Shown here: positions 8,392-17,488 of the stretch, piece by piece
How positions within the stretch are numbered: the stretch's first letter is position 1
How the letters are laid out: every line of letters starts with the position of its first letter
Origin: Bacillota bacterium
GTDB taxonomy: Bacteria; Bacillota; Clostridia; Lachnospirales; Lachnospiraceae
Assembly: GCA_023457255.1 (NCBI GenBank)
Contig: JAEWMB010000045.1
Span: forward strand, 42,375-106,374
Reading direction: 5' to 3'
Length of the DNA stretch: 64,000 nt
Translations under genes and position numbers: made by a program
The notes under the pieces: generated by a model
Seen by the model: only the letters and a program-made list of their open reading frames with translations
Told to the model about the DNA's origin: nothing
The model's database searches: none

Positions 8392-10158
8392 TTATGCGTT
8401 TGTCTCTATAAAATGCTGATAGAATTTATCAATCTCAGATTTATACGTATCAAATTTTGCGAGTTCTTCATTTCCTATATCGTATTTCATGGAAATGATA
8501 TGGTCAAAAATTGGATTCTCTCTTAATAATGACATAGGCATATTCATCTCCACCAGTGACTTTGCCTTTTCATATAGGTAAAGAATTGTTTCCATCATCT
8601 TCATCTGCTTTGCAAGTGGCACATACGTATCCGAAGCATGATATGCATTCTGCTGTATAAATCCAAGTCTTATTACCCTGGCAATCTCTAAGGTTAGTTT
8701 CTGATCATCCGGAAGAACATCGCTGCCTATTAACTTAACGATTTCATTTAACTTACTTTCCTCTGTTAAGATACGTAATACTTCGTTACGATAATTCATG
8801 AAATTGCTTCCAACATTCTTTGAATACCAAGGTGCTAAATCATTTAAATACTCGCTATAGCTTGTTAGCCACTGAATAGCCGGGAAATGTCTTGCATAGG
8901 CAAGTGACTTATCAAGAGCAAAGAAGCAGCGAACAAATCGCTTGGTATTTTGAGTAACTGGTTCTGAGAAGTCACCACCCTGTGGAGATACTGCGCCAAT
9001 AATGGATACACTGCCTTCGGAACCGTTTAAATTTTGCACATAGCCTGCTCTTTCGTAGAAGGAAGACAGTCTGGATGCCAAATAGGCAGGGAATCCCTCT
9101 TCTGCAGGCATTTCTTCCAAACGGCCTGATAACTCACGAAGAGCTTCCGCCCAACGAGAGGTCGAATCCGCCATAATTGCCACATGATATCCCATATCGC
9201 GGTAATATTCTGCTAATGTTATACCGGTATATATACTGGCTTCACGGGCTGCAACCGGCATATTTGACGTATTGGCAATCAGTACGGTACGGTCTAAGAG
9301 AAGCTTTCCTGACTTTGGATCCACCAATTTAGAGAAGTCTTCCAAAACTTCCGTCATCTCATTACCACGCTCCCCACAGCCGATGTAGACGATAATATCC
9401 GCATCGGACCATTTTGCCAGCTGATGCTGGGTCATGGTCTTCCCGGTGCCAAACCCTCCCGGAATCGCAGCGGTACCGCCTTTAGCTAGCGGGAACAAAG
9501 AATCAAGAATTCTTTGACCTGTAATTAAAGGCTTACTAGCCGGAAATCTCTTTCCAATCGGTCTTGGAATACGAATCGGCCACTCCTGTGTCATCGTAAG
9601 ATTTACTTCTTTCCCTTCTCTATCCTTAATTACAACGATGGTATCTTTAATCGTATATTCTCCATCAGATACTACAGAGATTACTTTACCCTCTACTTTT
9701 GGCGGTACCATAACTTTATGAACAATTGCAGGTGTTTCCGGGACTTCAGCAATTACCTTGCCACCATACACAAGTTCCCCAGGCGTTACCGTAATGTGTG
9801 CCTGAAACAATCTCTTTTCATCAAGGGACGGAATATTAACACCTCTGGCAATAAATGCTCCGGATTGCTTTGCAACCTCACTTAACGGACGTTCAATTCC
9901 ATCAAAGATATTACTGATAATACCGGGGGCTAACGTTACGGAGATAGCACTTCCTGTTGAAGTAACCTCATCTCCCGGACGTAATCCTGTTGTTTCTTCA
10001 AAAACCTGAATGGTTGTCATCCCTTTTTCTAAGCTGATTACTTCACCGACAAGATTTTGTTTTCCTACTAACACCATTTCTGCAATACGAAATGGCTGCT
10101 TTCCTTTTACATAAACAACAGGCCCATTAATTCCTGTAATTTTTGCTGTTTCATTCAT
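8392..10158 (-). CDS. atpA: V/A-type ATPase catalytic subunit A
   Basis: This is the catalytic head subunit. At 588 residues it carries the family-specific insertion between the N-terminal barrel and the nucleotide domain. The Walker A loop is GGFGTGKT at residues 234-241, within [38 protein letters not shown] and [20 protein letters not shown] (Walker B region) follow. Its start codon overlaps the end of atpE by eight bases, indicating translational coupling. The sequence alone does not show whether the complex mainly makes or consumes ATP. Confidence 0.97.
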   Translation of the reverse strand: MNETAKITGINGPVVYVKGKQPFRIAEMVLVGKQNLVGEVISLEKGMTTIQVFEETTGLRPGDEVTSTGSAISVTLAPGIISNIFDGIERPLSEVAKQSGAFIARGVNIPSLDEKRLFQAHITVTPGELVYGGKVIAEVPETPAIVHKVMVPPKVEGKVISVVSDGEYTIKDTIVVIKDREGKEVNLTMTQEWPIRIPRPIGKRFPASKPLITGQRILDSLFPLAKGGTAAIPGGFGTGKTMTQHQLAKWSDADIIVYIGCGERGNEMTEVLEDFSKLVDPKSGKLLLDRTVLIANTSNMPVAAREASIYTGITLAEYYRDMGYHVAIMADSTSRWAEALRELSGRLEEMPAEEGFPAYLASRLSSFYERAGYVQNLNGSEGSVSIIGAVSPQGGDFSEPVTQNTKRFVRCFFALDKSLAYARHFPAIQWLTSYSEYLNDLAPWYSKNVGSNFMNYRNEVLRILTEESKLNEIVKLIGSDVLPDDQKLTLEIARVIRLGFIQQNAYHASDTYVPLAKQMKMMETILYLYEKAKSLVEMNMPMSLLRENPIFDHIISMKYDIGNEELAKFDTYKSEIDKFYQHFIETNA

Positions 10159-10738
10159 GAAGGCTGCCTCCCTTCAGAGCAAAGCACTTTTTTGCCTCTT
10201 CCCACTTACTTAAGAAGGATTCATTAATTACCACATTTTTATCCGGTATCACAGCTCTGGTTCCCCCCCAAAAGTCTGTTTCGCTGATTTCAATTGTAAT
10301 ATTTAGTTCCTCACATAGCAGGGCGGCCTTATCCGCGTCTGTACTATTTAAATATATTGTAACAGGACGATTCTTGGCAAATTCCTTCGCTTCCTTGATT
10401 TGTTTTTTTAACAATTCCACATAATTATCCGTTTTCATAAACTCAGTAAGATTTATCTTTACTTTCGAAAATAAGTCTTCGGTTATTTCAGTGGCTCTGT
10501 CTTTATATAAATGACGAATCTCTAATGTCTTTAGTGCGAGGGCAGTATTTTTTTCACGCATTAAGCGCTCCATTTCCTCTTTTAGATAAGCATCTGCCTT
10601 TCTTCTCGCCTCTTTTTTATGCTGCTCCAATTCTTTATCAAGGAGTAGCCTATATTCTTCTACCATAGCAGTATTCTGGGCAGTAGCATTGTCAACTGCC
10701 ATGTTATAGAAGTGTTCTGCTTTTTCTTTGATGTTCAT
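10151..10738 (-). CDS. atpE: V/A-type ATPase subunit E (peripheral stalk)
   Basis: The 195-residue protein has a long charged N-terminal helix (Ala, Glu, Lys and Arg rich, to about residue 105) and a small globular C-terminal domain, as expected for the E half of the E/H peripheral stalk that holds the head still. GGAGG precedes the ATG. It lies 15 bases after atpF and overlaps atpA. Confidence 0.9.
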   Translation of the reverse strand: MNIKEKAEHFYNMAVDNATAQNTAMVEEYRLLLDKELEQHKKEARRKADAYLKEEMERLMREKNTALALKTLEIRHLYKDRATEITEDLFSKVKINLTEFMKTDNYVELLKKQIKEAKEFAKNRPVTIYLNSTDADKAALLCEELNITIEISETDFWGGTRAVIPDKNVVINESFLSKWEEAKKCFALKGGSLHE

Positions 10739-10753
10739 AACAGACTAACCTCC

Positions 10754-11062
10754 TTATAATTTCAATCCGATTGCCTGACTTACATAGTCCGTGATAAAGT
10801 TAGGATTTCTACCTGTACCATGGCGGTCCGGAATTTCAACAATTAACGGCAAACGGCGACGTAACTTGACATCATTAATAATATCAGAAAAGTCTTTTTC
10901 AAGCTTCTCTGTTATTAAGATGATCCCGATTGATTTGTCTGCAACCGCTGCCTTTAATTGCTCCTCCAAATGGTCTTTCGAGTGAATTATAACACCTTCT
11001 ACCCCAGCCAAACGCATACCAGTATAGGTATCCACATTATCACTGATAAGAAACATTTTCAT
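10754..11062 (-). CDS. atpF: V/A-type ATPase subunit F
   Basis: Subunit F is the small Rossmann-like protein that binds the D shaft. The 102 residues start MKMFLISDNVDTYTGMRLAGVEG and contain the IGIILITEKL and RLPLIVEIPDRHG segments of the family. The ribosome-binding site TAGGAGT lies inside the repeat unit at 11067-11098, so translation starts next to a repeated hairpin. Confidence 0.93.
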   Translation of the reverse strand: MKMFLISDNVDTYTGMRLAGVEGVIIHSKDHLEEQLKAAVADKSIGIILITEKLEKDFSDIINDVKLRRRLPLIVEIPDRHGTGRNPNFITDYVSQAIGLKL

Positions 11063-11066
11063 TCAA

Positions 11067-11167
11067 ACTCCTATCTGCGTGCCTCAGCACGCATTGAAAT
11101 GAAGATGTTGAAAAATTTCCCTATTTTTCAACCTAACTCCTATCTGCGTGCCTTAGCACGCACTGAA
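11067..11167 (-). repeat. Duplicated 32-base hairpin/RBS unit in the atpK-atpF spacer
   Basis: Two 32-base copies (11067-11098 and 11136-11167) differ at two positions. Each holds a 7-bp stem TGCGTGC...GCACGCA with a four-base loop, plus the TAGGAGT ribosome-binding motif. Between them is another hairpin, TTGAAAAAT/ATTTTTCAA (11108-11131). On the minus strand this lies after the rotor-ring gene atpK and before atpF. It could stabilise or end the atpK message so that more K subunit than F subunit is made. Confidence 0.85.
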
Positions 11168-11205
11168 TTCAAGATTATCCACCTTTTTACCGGTCTGTCT
11201 GTTGA

Positions 11206-11649
11206 TTAAGCATTTAAAATCATAAAGGAAATTAACATACCGTAAAGCGCTACACCTTCTGCAAGAGCAACAAAGATTAATGCTTTACCCATAATCTTGG
11301 AATCTTCACTTAAAGCACCCAGCGCTGCACTAGCTGCACTAGCTACGGCAATACCAGCACCAATGGTTGACATACCGGTAGATAATGCTGCCGCTATAAA
11401 ACGTAAGCCTTCTCCTGCTGCCGGAGCCGCTTCTGCTGCGGCTTCTGCCGCTGCCAATGCAACTGTACCGGCTGCGTTATGAAACATAAGTAAGGACCCT
11501 ACAACTACAGTAGCAAAAAACACAAATATTTGAGAACCCAATATCCATTTGGTTGCTTTTTGTTGTTTTTGTTTCTTAAACATTATATATCCAATTGGTA
11601 AAAAGAAATTTAATACTAAAATACCTGCTATAATATAATTTGTATACAT
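11206..11649 (-). CDS. atpK: V/A-type ATPase subunit K (rotor-ring proteolipid)
   Basis: Subunit K forms the membrane ring that carries the ion. The 147 residues give four predicted helices. The last two form a canonical hairpin: a Gly/Ala-rich helix (STIGAGIAVASAASAALGAL) and the ion helix VALAEGVALYGMLISFMIL with the essential glutamate. The first two helices do not resemble a proteolipid hairpin and are joined by an Ala/Glu-rich loop. The Gln ligand of Na+-binding rings appears to be replaced by Val in the third helix, which favours H+. AAAGGAGTG precedes the ATG. Confidence 0.93.
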   Translation of the reverse strand: MYTNYIIAGILVLNFFLPIGYIMFKKQKQQKATKWILGSQIFVFFATVVVGSLLMFHNAAGTVALAAAEAAAEAAPAAGEGLRFIAAALSTGMSTIGAGIAVASAASAALGALSEDSKIMGKALIFVALAEGVALYGMLISFMILNA

Positions 11650-11682
11650 ATGCTAACACTCCTTTTTTATGAGTTGATTGGC

Positions 11683-13581
11683 CTATTCGCCACCACGTCT
11701 TGCTTTAAACTCTTTTCCTGTTCCTGAATAGAAGCGGCTGAACATCTCATAAAACTCCAGTCGCAATACCTGAATCCCTACAATCAAGCCTTCTAAGCCG
11801 GCAACCAATGCATTTCCAAGAATAATAACAACTATATTGGGATTTGATCCTTCTGCATGTGCAAGTAATAATACTACCGACATCATACCTGCATGGCTCA
11901 ATGCAAAAGCACCTACACGCACGAAGGATACGGTATTGGTTATATAGCTTAGAATAACTTCAAACATCTCAAAGAAGGTTTCAAGGAAAAACATTCCCTT
12001 GCTTCCAGGAATCAAATCATTCTTCTTTTCTAAAAATCTTGTAAGTGGTTCTTTTATAAAAATGAGAATCAAAGGAATTACAATTGTTACTACTAATAAT
12101 AAAATTCCCGGAAAGGTATGACCTGTAAATAGTAATACAACGATTCCTACCACAGATGCGTAAAATACAAGACCTGCGATACCATTGGTATCAAAAAATA
12201 TCTTTTCAATGTTCTTTTCACGAATACCATTCACAATATTTAATATCATCGCAATGAGGATAAGAAAAACACCAAAACCAACCGCAGTTATTAATACCGT
12301 CATAGGATTTTTCATCGGATTTGTCCAAATAGGTTCTAACCATTCTTCAAATCCAAATACACTGCCATATAGGAAACCAAATATTGTGGAAAATATTCCT
12401 GCACAAGATAATATTGCTGCAAGGTTTAATTTTTTTACTTTGTACAATATAAAGCCGCCAACTACAAGACATAGGCCCTGGCCAACATCGCCAAACATCA
12501 TGCCAAACATAATAGAATAAGATAACGCTACAAATATCGTAGGATCGACTTCCTTATATGCCGGTAAGCCATACATCTTTATGAATGTTTCAAAAGGCTT
12601 AAAAATTCTCGGATTTTTGAGCTTCGTGGGGGGTTTTGAGGTAGTACTACTCGCATGGTCATCCACGAAACAAGTCACCTCATGATCCCCTCCAATCTCC
12701 CTAAGGAATTGTTCCGTATCCTTCTCAGACATCCATCCGCAAAGAATATAATAAACCTCTTCTTTCTGCCTGGTACAAGCAGCAAGCTTTCTAATCTGTT
12801 GGTTATCACAATATTCTTTTAGTTTTTCATAGGCGGCAACAAAATCTGCTGCATGCTTTTTAAGTACATCTTTCATTGTCAGTAATAATTCATCCTGTTG
12901 TTTTAACAAAGCACGGCGTTCTTGTTTTAAGCCCTGATTGATGTCATTTAAGGTATCGGAATATCCTTCCGGGAAATCCATATCCTCAAAATGCAGGGAA
13001 GATAAAATAGCGTCTACCTTTGTTGCATGAATCGTTGGTACAAAATAGGCACCATAAACATAGTTTTTATCCGATTTGCATTCTATGAAGATCGTATTCA
13101 TATCTTCATAGATATATTTTGTTAACTTCTCATAGTAGTCAATTGCAATACGACCGAATTGACAGCGTATAAATTGAAAGCTATTCACCTTAGAAAGCTC
13201 TAAATCAAAGGAAAGGTAAGGTTTGATTTCCTCTTGCCTTTCAGCAATGTTTTCTAACTTTTCTTTGATATCTTTCTTCTGCACTTCCAAATCATCTAGC
13301 ATCAGGTGCATTTTCTCAAGTAAATCTTCCGCCTCTTTATAGGTGATTTCGCATCCGGAAGACTTTATCTCCGAACGAAGCTGTTTCATGGTATCTTCTG
13401 CTTTTAACACACTTTCCCGGTACGTATTCGTGTCCACGTAAGGAGTAAGATTGTGTATATCGCTCAGTTCCGACAGCGCATTCTCAACGTGTAATTCATA
13501 TTTGCTTAAATACTGGGTAATCACACGATTAATATCTTCTTTAGGACCTGTAATGCGTAAAAACTTCATTTTCTCAATCAC
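11683..13581 (-). CDS. atpI: V/A-type ATPase subunit I (membrane stator)
   Basis: Subunit I forms the ion half-channels beside the K ring and anchors the peripheral stalks. The 632-residue protein has a cytoplasmic N-terminal half with coiled coils (to about residue 330) and a C-terminal half of about seven helices. FGMMFGDVGQGL, SYITNTVSFVRVGAFALSHAGM (shown by the essential Arg after SF) and GLIVGIQVLRLEFYEMFSRF are typical. The GTG start at 13581 follows GGAGGTG. It lies 33 bases before atpK. Confidence 0.95.
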   Translation of the reverse strand: MIEKMKFLRITGPKEDINRVITQYLSKYELHVENALSELSDIHNLTPYVDTNTYRESVLKAEDTMKQLRSEIKSSGCEITYKEAEDLLEKMHLMLDDLEVQKKDIKEKLENIAERQEEIKPYLSFDLELSKVNSFQFIRCQFGRIAIDYYEKLTKYIYEDMNTIFIECKSDKNYVYGAYFVPTIHATKVDAILSSLHFEDMDFPEGYSDTLNDINQGLKQERRALLKQQDELLLTMKDVLKKHAADFVAAYEKLKEYCDNQQIRKLAACTRQKEEVYYILCGWMSEKDTEQFLREIGGDHEVTCFVDDHASSTTSKPPTKLKNPRIFKPFETFIKMYGLPAYKEVDPTIFVALSYSIMFGMMFGDVGQGLCLVVGGFILYKVKKLNLAAILSCAGIFSTIFGFLYGSVFGFEEWLEPIWTNPMKNPMTVLITAVGFGVFLILIAMILNIVNGIREKNIEKIFFDTNGIAGLVFYASVVGIVVLLFTGHTFPGILLLVVTIVIPLILIFIKEPLTRFLEKKNDLIPGSKGMFFLETFFEMFEVILSYITNTVSFVRVGAFALSHAGMMSVVLLLAHAEGSNPNIVVIILGNALVAGLEGLIVGIQVLRLEFYEMFSRFYSGTGKEFKARRGGE

Positions 13582-13645
13582 CGTTATTCACCTCCATATG
13601 GTTAAATTCAGTGTGAAAATTACTTCTATTTCCACACTACATAAA

Positions 13646-14686
13646 CTAAATCTTAATAATCAATTCTAAAATATGGTCGGAATCCAATCCATAGCGGATA
13701 CACTCGAGTACGGTCGTCAAATTATCAAGCTCTAACTCTTTTAGATAAAGATAATTTAAAATTGGTGCTATACTTACCGGAAACTTAATCTTACTGTACC
13801 GGTATGCGAGAAAAATAGCTTCAAAGTAAGCGCTCTCCATGTCATCCTGAGTTAGATTTTCTTTTTCAATCCGATAATTTGAGGCTTGTAAAATATTCGT
13901 AAATTCCGATATTGAAGCAGCATGAATCATGTTCACTAATTCATGCTGTTTTAATTTATAGGAAATTGGAATGATAACCGCCAAAATATCTGCTGGTTCT
14001 ATCGCATAGTATTTTTTACTTCGATATATCATCATGATATTCGCAACATCGATTCTAGTACCGATTGCTCTTGTGAGGATTTCTTGTTCCTTCCCTCTGA
14101 GTACTTTATTCTTTCTTTTCCATAATGCCTTATAGTAATAAACATCCAACTGCATCTCTAAATCAAACAGGGATTTATGATTGGAATTTAACATTCGTAC
14201 AAATAACGGATAATATTCGGTACCCAGCAATATGTTTGTAAACTCCTCTAAATTCCTTGCATTTTCTAATTCTACCAGCCGCAGAGAAGAATGCTCCTTA
14301 AAAATCTCTCGATATACGCCTAAGTTTAATTTAATTTCCGGGCTAAATAACTTTTGCAAACAACTTTTTAGCATCAATACTTCATAATGGAAAAATACTA
14401 ACTTTAATATTTCTCTTTGCTTTTTATTGGCAAACCGATATAGTTTTGCAAAACTGTCATACAGAGAGTTCTTTAGAACTATTTCTATCTGCCCCCTATG
14501 CACGGCGTTTTCATTGAGCCCTGCAAAGAATGGCTGATATGCTTCATGAGATTTAAAATATAGGACAAATTCATTGACTGAGGTCATCTCGGAAAGTTTT
14601 CTGTAATCATCGTCTTCGATGAGTTTGCTCTCCATCGCCTTTGATTTCGTAGTGATACCACTGTACGATAGTAATTTACCTGACAC
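13646..14686 (-). CDS. atpC: V/A-type ATPase subunit C (rotor cap, d-like)
   Basis: Subunit C is the funnel-shaped protein linking the central shaft to the K ring. The 346 residues are mostly helical in three similar bundles, with family features such as SGKLLSYSGITTKSKAMESKL at the N-terminus and NIMMIYRSKKYYAIEP in the middle. It starts with GTG behind AGGAGAGTG, five bases after the coiled-coil subunit H gene. Confidence 0.88.
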   Translation of the reverse strand: MSGKLLSYSGITTKSKAMESKLIEDDDYRKLSEMTSVNEFVLYFKSHEAYQPFFAGLNENAVHRGQIEIVLKNSLYDSFAKLYRFANKKQREILKLVFFHYEVLMLKSCLQKLFSPEIKLNLGVYREIFKEHSSLRLVELENARNLEEFTNILLGTEYYPLFVRMLNSNHKSLFDLEMQLDVYYYKALWKRKNKVLRGKEQEILTRAIGTRIDVANIMMIYRSKKYYAIEPADILAVIIPISYKLKQHELVNMIHAASISEFTNILQASNYRIEKENLTQDDMESAYFEAIFLAYRYSKIKFPVSIAPILNYLYLKELELDNLTTVLECIRYGLDSDHILELIIKI

Positions 14687-14690
14687 ACAA

Positions 14691-15002
14691 TCACTCTCCT
14701 ATCAATTGCTTCATTATTTGCTTCACCAAATCATCTTGTTTATTACTATATTCTTGATTTAGTCTCTCGAGATTTTGTTCATACTCCTGCATCATGGTTG
14801 CTCTGGCTGCTTCTACTTCACTTTCATTTTTCTTACGCAAAAGATCAACCTTTTCCTCAATCTCTTTATTAATCTGATTATCATACTGCTCAAGGTCTAC
14901 TCTGCTCTTCTGATAGATTCGTTGTTTTTCTTCTTCGGCTAGCTTTAAAATATTGGATGCCTTTTCTTCAACCTCTACCATTAAACTAAGTATCTGCTCC
15001 AT
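14691..15002 (-). CDS. V/A-type ATPase subunit H (coiled-coil peripheral stalk)
   Basis: This is the first gene of the operon. The 103-residue product is almost entirely a charged coiled coil (EEKASNILKLAEEEKQRIYQ onward), as expected for the H/G partner of subunit E in the peripheral stalk. The start at 15002 (MEQILSLMVEVEEKA) is chosen because AGGAGGTG lies just before it; an ATG seven codons upstream has no such site. Assignment rests on position and helical character because these proteins diverge quickly. Confidence 0.82.
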   Translation of the reverse strand: MEQILSLMVEVEEKASNILKLAEEEKQRIYQKSRVDLEQYDNQINKEIEEKVDLLRKKNESEVEAARATMMQEYEQNLERLNQEYSNKQDDLVKQIMKQLIGE

Positions 15003-15155
15003 GCCACACCTCCTAAATCTCATTTTATTTCAACCTTCAAACAAATCCAAGTTCCCCGCACCTTAGAATAAAATTATGCCGCCAGTGGGTTATCTTTTTT
15101 ATGGAGGCATATCCAAAATTTAGTGATACGTTGGATGAGTAAGAAAATCGTATTC

Positions 15156-15183
15156 ATAATACTCTTTTCTACTACAAAATCAA
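15156..15183 (-). promoter_or_regulatory. Candidate promoter of the V/A-ATPase operon
   Basis: On the minus strand, TTGATT (15178-15183), a 16-base spacer and TATTAT (15156-15161) point at the first ATPase gene, about 150 bases away. The leader between them shows no recognised riboswitch. The rest of 15184-15557 is very AT-rich and I see nothing else in it. Confidence 0.4.
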
Positions 15184-15557
15184 TCCTTTTTTCTTTCCTT
15201 AACAAAAACTTAACGGCTGCTTGGCCAATTTTTTACGTTTAGTATACCTTGATTTTCTAATTATATCTGACATTAATAGGAATAGTATTCTATAATGGAG
15301 TCGAAATATCATGCATATTCTAAAAGTATTAATTTTTTTCTTATATCTCTCTTCTTAATATAACCTATATTTATATTATATATGAAAAAGTGCAAACTAT
15401 CTACTCTTTTTAAAAAATAGTAAAATAGCTCTAATAAATCCAATAATAAATAAAATATCTTATGCATATATAACAAAAATATATTGTTTATTCTATTTCT
15501 CTCGGCGTTTTTATTATCATTTTTTATATTCCCTCAGGTTATATTAATAAAACAAAA

Positions 15558-15657
15558 AAGGCTGTCACAAAAAAGAAAATTCATACGAAATACCGTATAC
15601 AACACATTCGTTAAGATACGATATCCGGTACTTGTTCTCCTTTTTGAGACAGTCCTT
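15558..15657. mobile_element. MITE-like ~100-bp hairpin element, copy A
   Basis: Imperfect terminal inverted repeats AAGGCTGTC...GACAGTCCTT enclose a long self-complementary interior with the landmark ATATCCGGTACTTGTTCT. Two related copies lie at 17347-17445 (reversed) and 47225-47327. It has no coding capacity. It lies just downstream of asnA and could act as its transcription end as well as being a non-autonomous mobile element. Confidence 0.75.
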
Positions 15658-15737
15658 CTTTCTTATTTCTTCCTATTTTTTCGTACTATTCTTATACATT
15701 ATTCTGCTTATTTATTAAATCCGATTTCATCAATAAA

Positions 15738-16748
15738 TTATAATAATGTAATTCCATTCTTGCTTAATTTCTCTATATCTTCTTCCTTCCATAGCGATGA
15801 CTGAACTTCCCCAATGTGGGCTTTCCGTAAGAAAAACATACAAATTCTGCTTTGTCCAATACCACCGCCTACGGTATATGGAAGTTCCCGATTTAAAATT
15901 GCCTTTTGGAACGGAAGTTCGGCACGATCCATACAACCTGCAATATTCAGTTGGTTTGCCAGTGATGTTTCATCCACACGAATCCCCATTGATGACAATT
16001 CAAGCGCAATATCAAGAACAGGATAATAAACAATAATGTCACCATTCAACGACCAATCATCATAATCAGGCGCTCTTCCATCATGTTTTTCGCCACTCGC
16101 CAGAACGCCACCAATCTGCATAAGAAATACTGCTCCTTTTAGCTTTGCTATCTTATACTCTCTTTCTTTTGGGGTATCATTTGGATACATATTCTCTAAT
16201 TCCTGTGCTGTGACAAATGCGATTTCTCTTGGCAGGATTTTTCCTATGTATTCATATTTATCCGAAATATAATGTTCCGTATCTCTGAGTGCCTGATAAA
16301 CACTGCGAACGATTGATTTTAAAGTCTCCACATTTCTTTCATCATGTAGAATAATCTTCTCCCAATCCCATTGGTCAACAAAAATAGAATGAATATTGTC
16401 CGTGTCTTCATCACGACGAATTGCATTCATATCAGTATAAAGGCCTTCTCCATAAGCAAAGCCGTATTGTTTTAACGCCATCCTCTTCCATTTTGCTAAA
16501 GAATGGACAATTTCCACTTCCGCATCCTCTTGCTCTTTAATTCCAAAACTAACCGGTCTTTCTACTCCGTTTAGATTATCGTTTAATCCAGTTTCCGGAC
16601 GAACGAATAAAGGCGCAGAGACACGTGTTAGATTTAACTGTTTTGCAAGCTGTCTTTCAAAATGATCCTTCACATGCTTGATTGCTCCCTGCGTTTCCTT
16701 AATATCTAGAGTGGAGTGATAGTCCTTCGGTAGTAATAATTCTAACAT
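15738..16748 (-). CDS. asnA: Aspartate--ammonia ligase (asparagine synthetase A)
   Basis: The enzyme makes asparagine from aspartate and free ammonia with ATP, using a class-II-synthetase-like fold. The 336-residue length is normal. Typical segments are RVSAPLFVRPETGLNDNLNG, RPVSFGIK, VHSLAKWKRMALKQYGF, GLYTDMNAIRRDED, VDQWDWEK and the C-terminal GGGIGQSRICMFFL. GGAGGTAGAGG precedes the ATG. It stands alone with its own promoter and has MITE-like copy A downstream. The Trp codon in the C-terminal VQSSLWKEEDIEKL tail is ordinary for the family. Confidence 0.96.
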   Translation of the reverse strand: MLELLLPKDYHSTLDIKETQGAIKHVKDHFERQLAKQLNLTRVSAPLFVRPETGLNDNLNGVERPVSFGIKEQEDAEVEIVHSLAKWKRMALKQYGFAYGEGLYTDMNAIRRDEDTDNIHSIFVDQWDWEKIILHDERNVETLKSIVRSVYQALRDTEHYISDKYEYIGKILPREIAFVTAQELENMYPNDTPKEREYKIAKLKGAVFLMQIGGVLASGEKHDGRAPDYDDWSLNGDIIVYYPVLDIALELSSMGIRVDETSLANQLNIAGCMDRAELPFQKAILNRELPYTVGGGIGQSRICMFFLRKAHIGEVQSSLWKEEDIEKLSKNGITLL

Positions 16749-16781
16749 TCCTCTACCTCCTAAAAAAATCTCACTTTCTAT

Positions 16782-16810
16782 ATCATATCCTTACATGAAT
16801 CGTTAGTCAA
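16782..16810 (-). promoter_or_regulatory. Sigma-A promoter for asnA
   Basis: On the minus strand TTGACT (16805-16810), a 17-base spacer and TATGAT (16782-16787) lie 34 bases before the asnA start codon. Confidence 0.7.
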
Positions 16811-16857
16811 TCAATTTATTTTTATAGTTATCAAAAATATGTATCCTTATAAATTCC

Positions 16858-17142
16858 CTATACCAACCTCTTAGGTGATAGCACATCCCTTCTCATAACC
16901 ATTAGCACATTATTTTCCTTTTCTTCTAATTTCACAAAGCTTTTGTTTTCCATATGCGCTCGTACCGATATACAGTTATCACATATTTTACCTTTTTCCC
17001 AATAATTAAAACAAAGGTTATTTGTATAACCGAAAGAGGCTCTATGTTCCACCACTCTTTTATCTATTGGATCAACCAGCCTAACAACATCATATAATTT
17101 ATGAAAAATTTTTAATTCATTTTCTAATTGCCTTAACGAAAT
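16858..17142 (-). pseudogene. Remnant of a PAS-like sensor domain with a Cys cluster
   Basis: The frame is open for 95 codons but has no good start codon or ribosome-binding site. Its product reads LYDVVRLVDPIDKRVVEHRA, then CFNYWEKGKICDNCISVRAH and ENKSFVKLEEKENNVLMVM. This resembles the N-terminal sensory module of clostridial diguanylate cyclase or kinase proteins with a C...CxxC motif. The output domain is missing: a stop follows shortly after the module. I read it as a decayed gene piece. A free-standing small sensor protein is less likely. Confidence 0.5.
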
Positions 17143-17346
17143 TTAGTGTGACATCTTAACCTTGCCCTTCCATATTTAAAACCTCTAATTATCAATGCTA
17201 TAAAATGTAGATGCTATCATTTTCTATGCAACTATTACTTAAAATGAGCATCACATAGTTTTACATTTTATTATTAGCTACTATTATACAGAGTTTTGAA
17301 TACTTTGCAATCATAACATAAGAATCATAAGCCTATCATAAATAAT

Positions 17347-17445
17347 AAGGACTGTCCCAAAAGAAAGCACAAGTACCGGATATTGTCTTTAGATAACCAT
17401 GTTATATACAATATGCAGTATGAATTTTCCTTTTGGACAGCCCCT
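17347..17445. mobile_element. MITE-like ~100-bp hairpin element, copy B (inverted)
   Basis: The ends AAGGACTGTCCCAAAA and TTTTGGACAGCCCCTT form near-perfect terminal inverted repeats. The interior holds ACAAGTACCGGATATTGT, the reverse complement of the landmark in copies A and C. It lies downstream of the coat-type gene at 17489-17947. No clear target-site duplication was seen. Confidence 0.78.
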
Positions 17446-17488
17446 TATAGCATGTTTAATTATACTTTAAGTCATATCTTTACAATAG

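Noticed and set aside
11076..11125. Possible 15-codon leader peptide starting with TTG after the first repeated RBS in the atpK-atpF spacer
   Set aside because: The start codon is weak and most of the frame is hairpin sequence; the repeat explains the RBS better.
11297..11482. Ala-rich frame antisense to atpK
   Set aside because: It is a shadow of the Ala/Gly codons of atpK.
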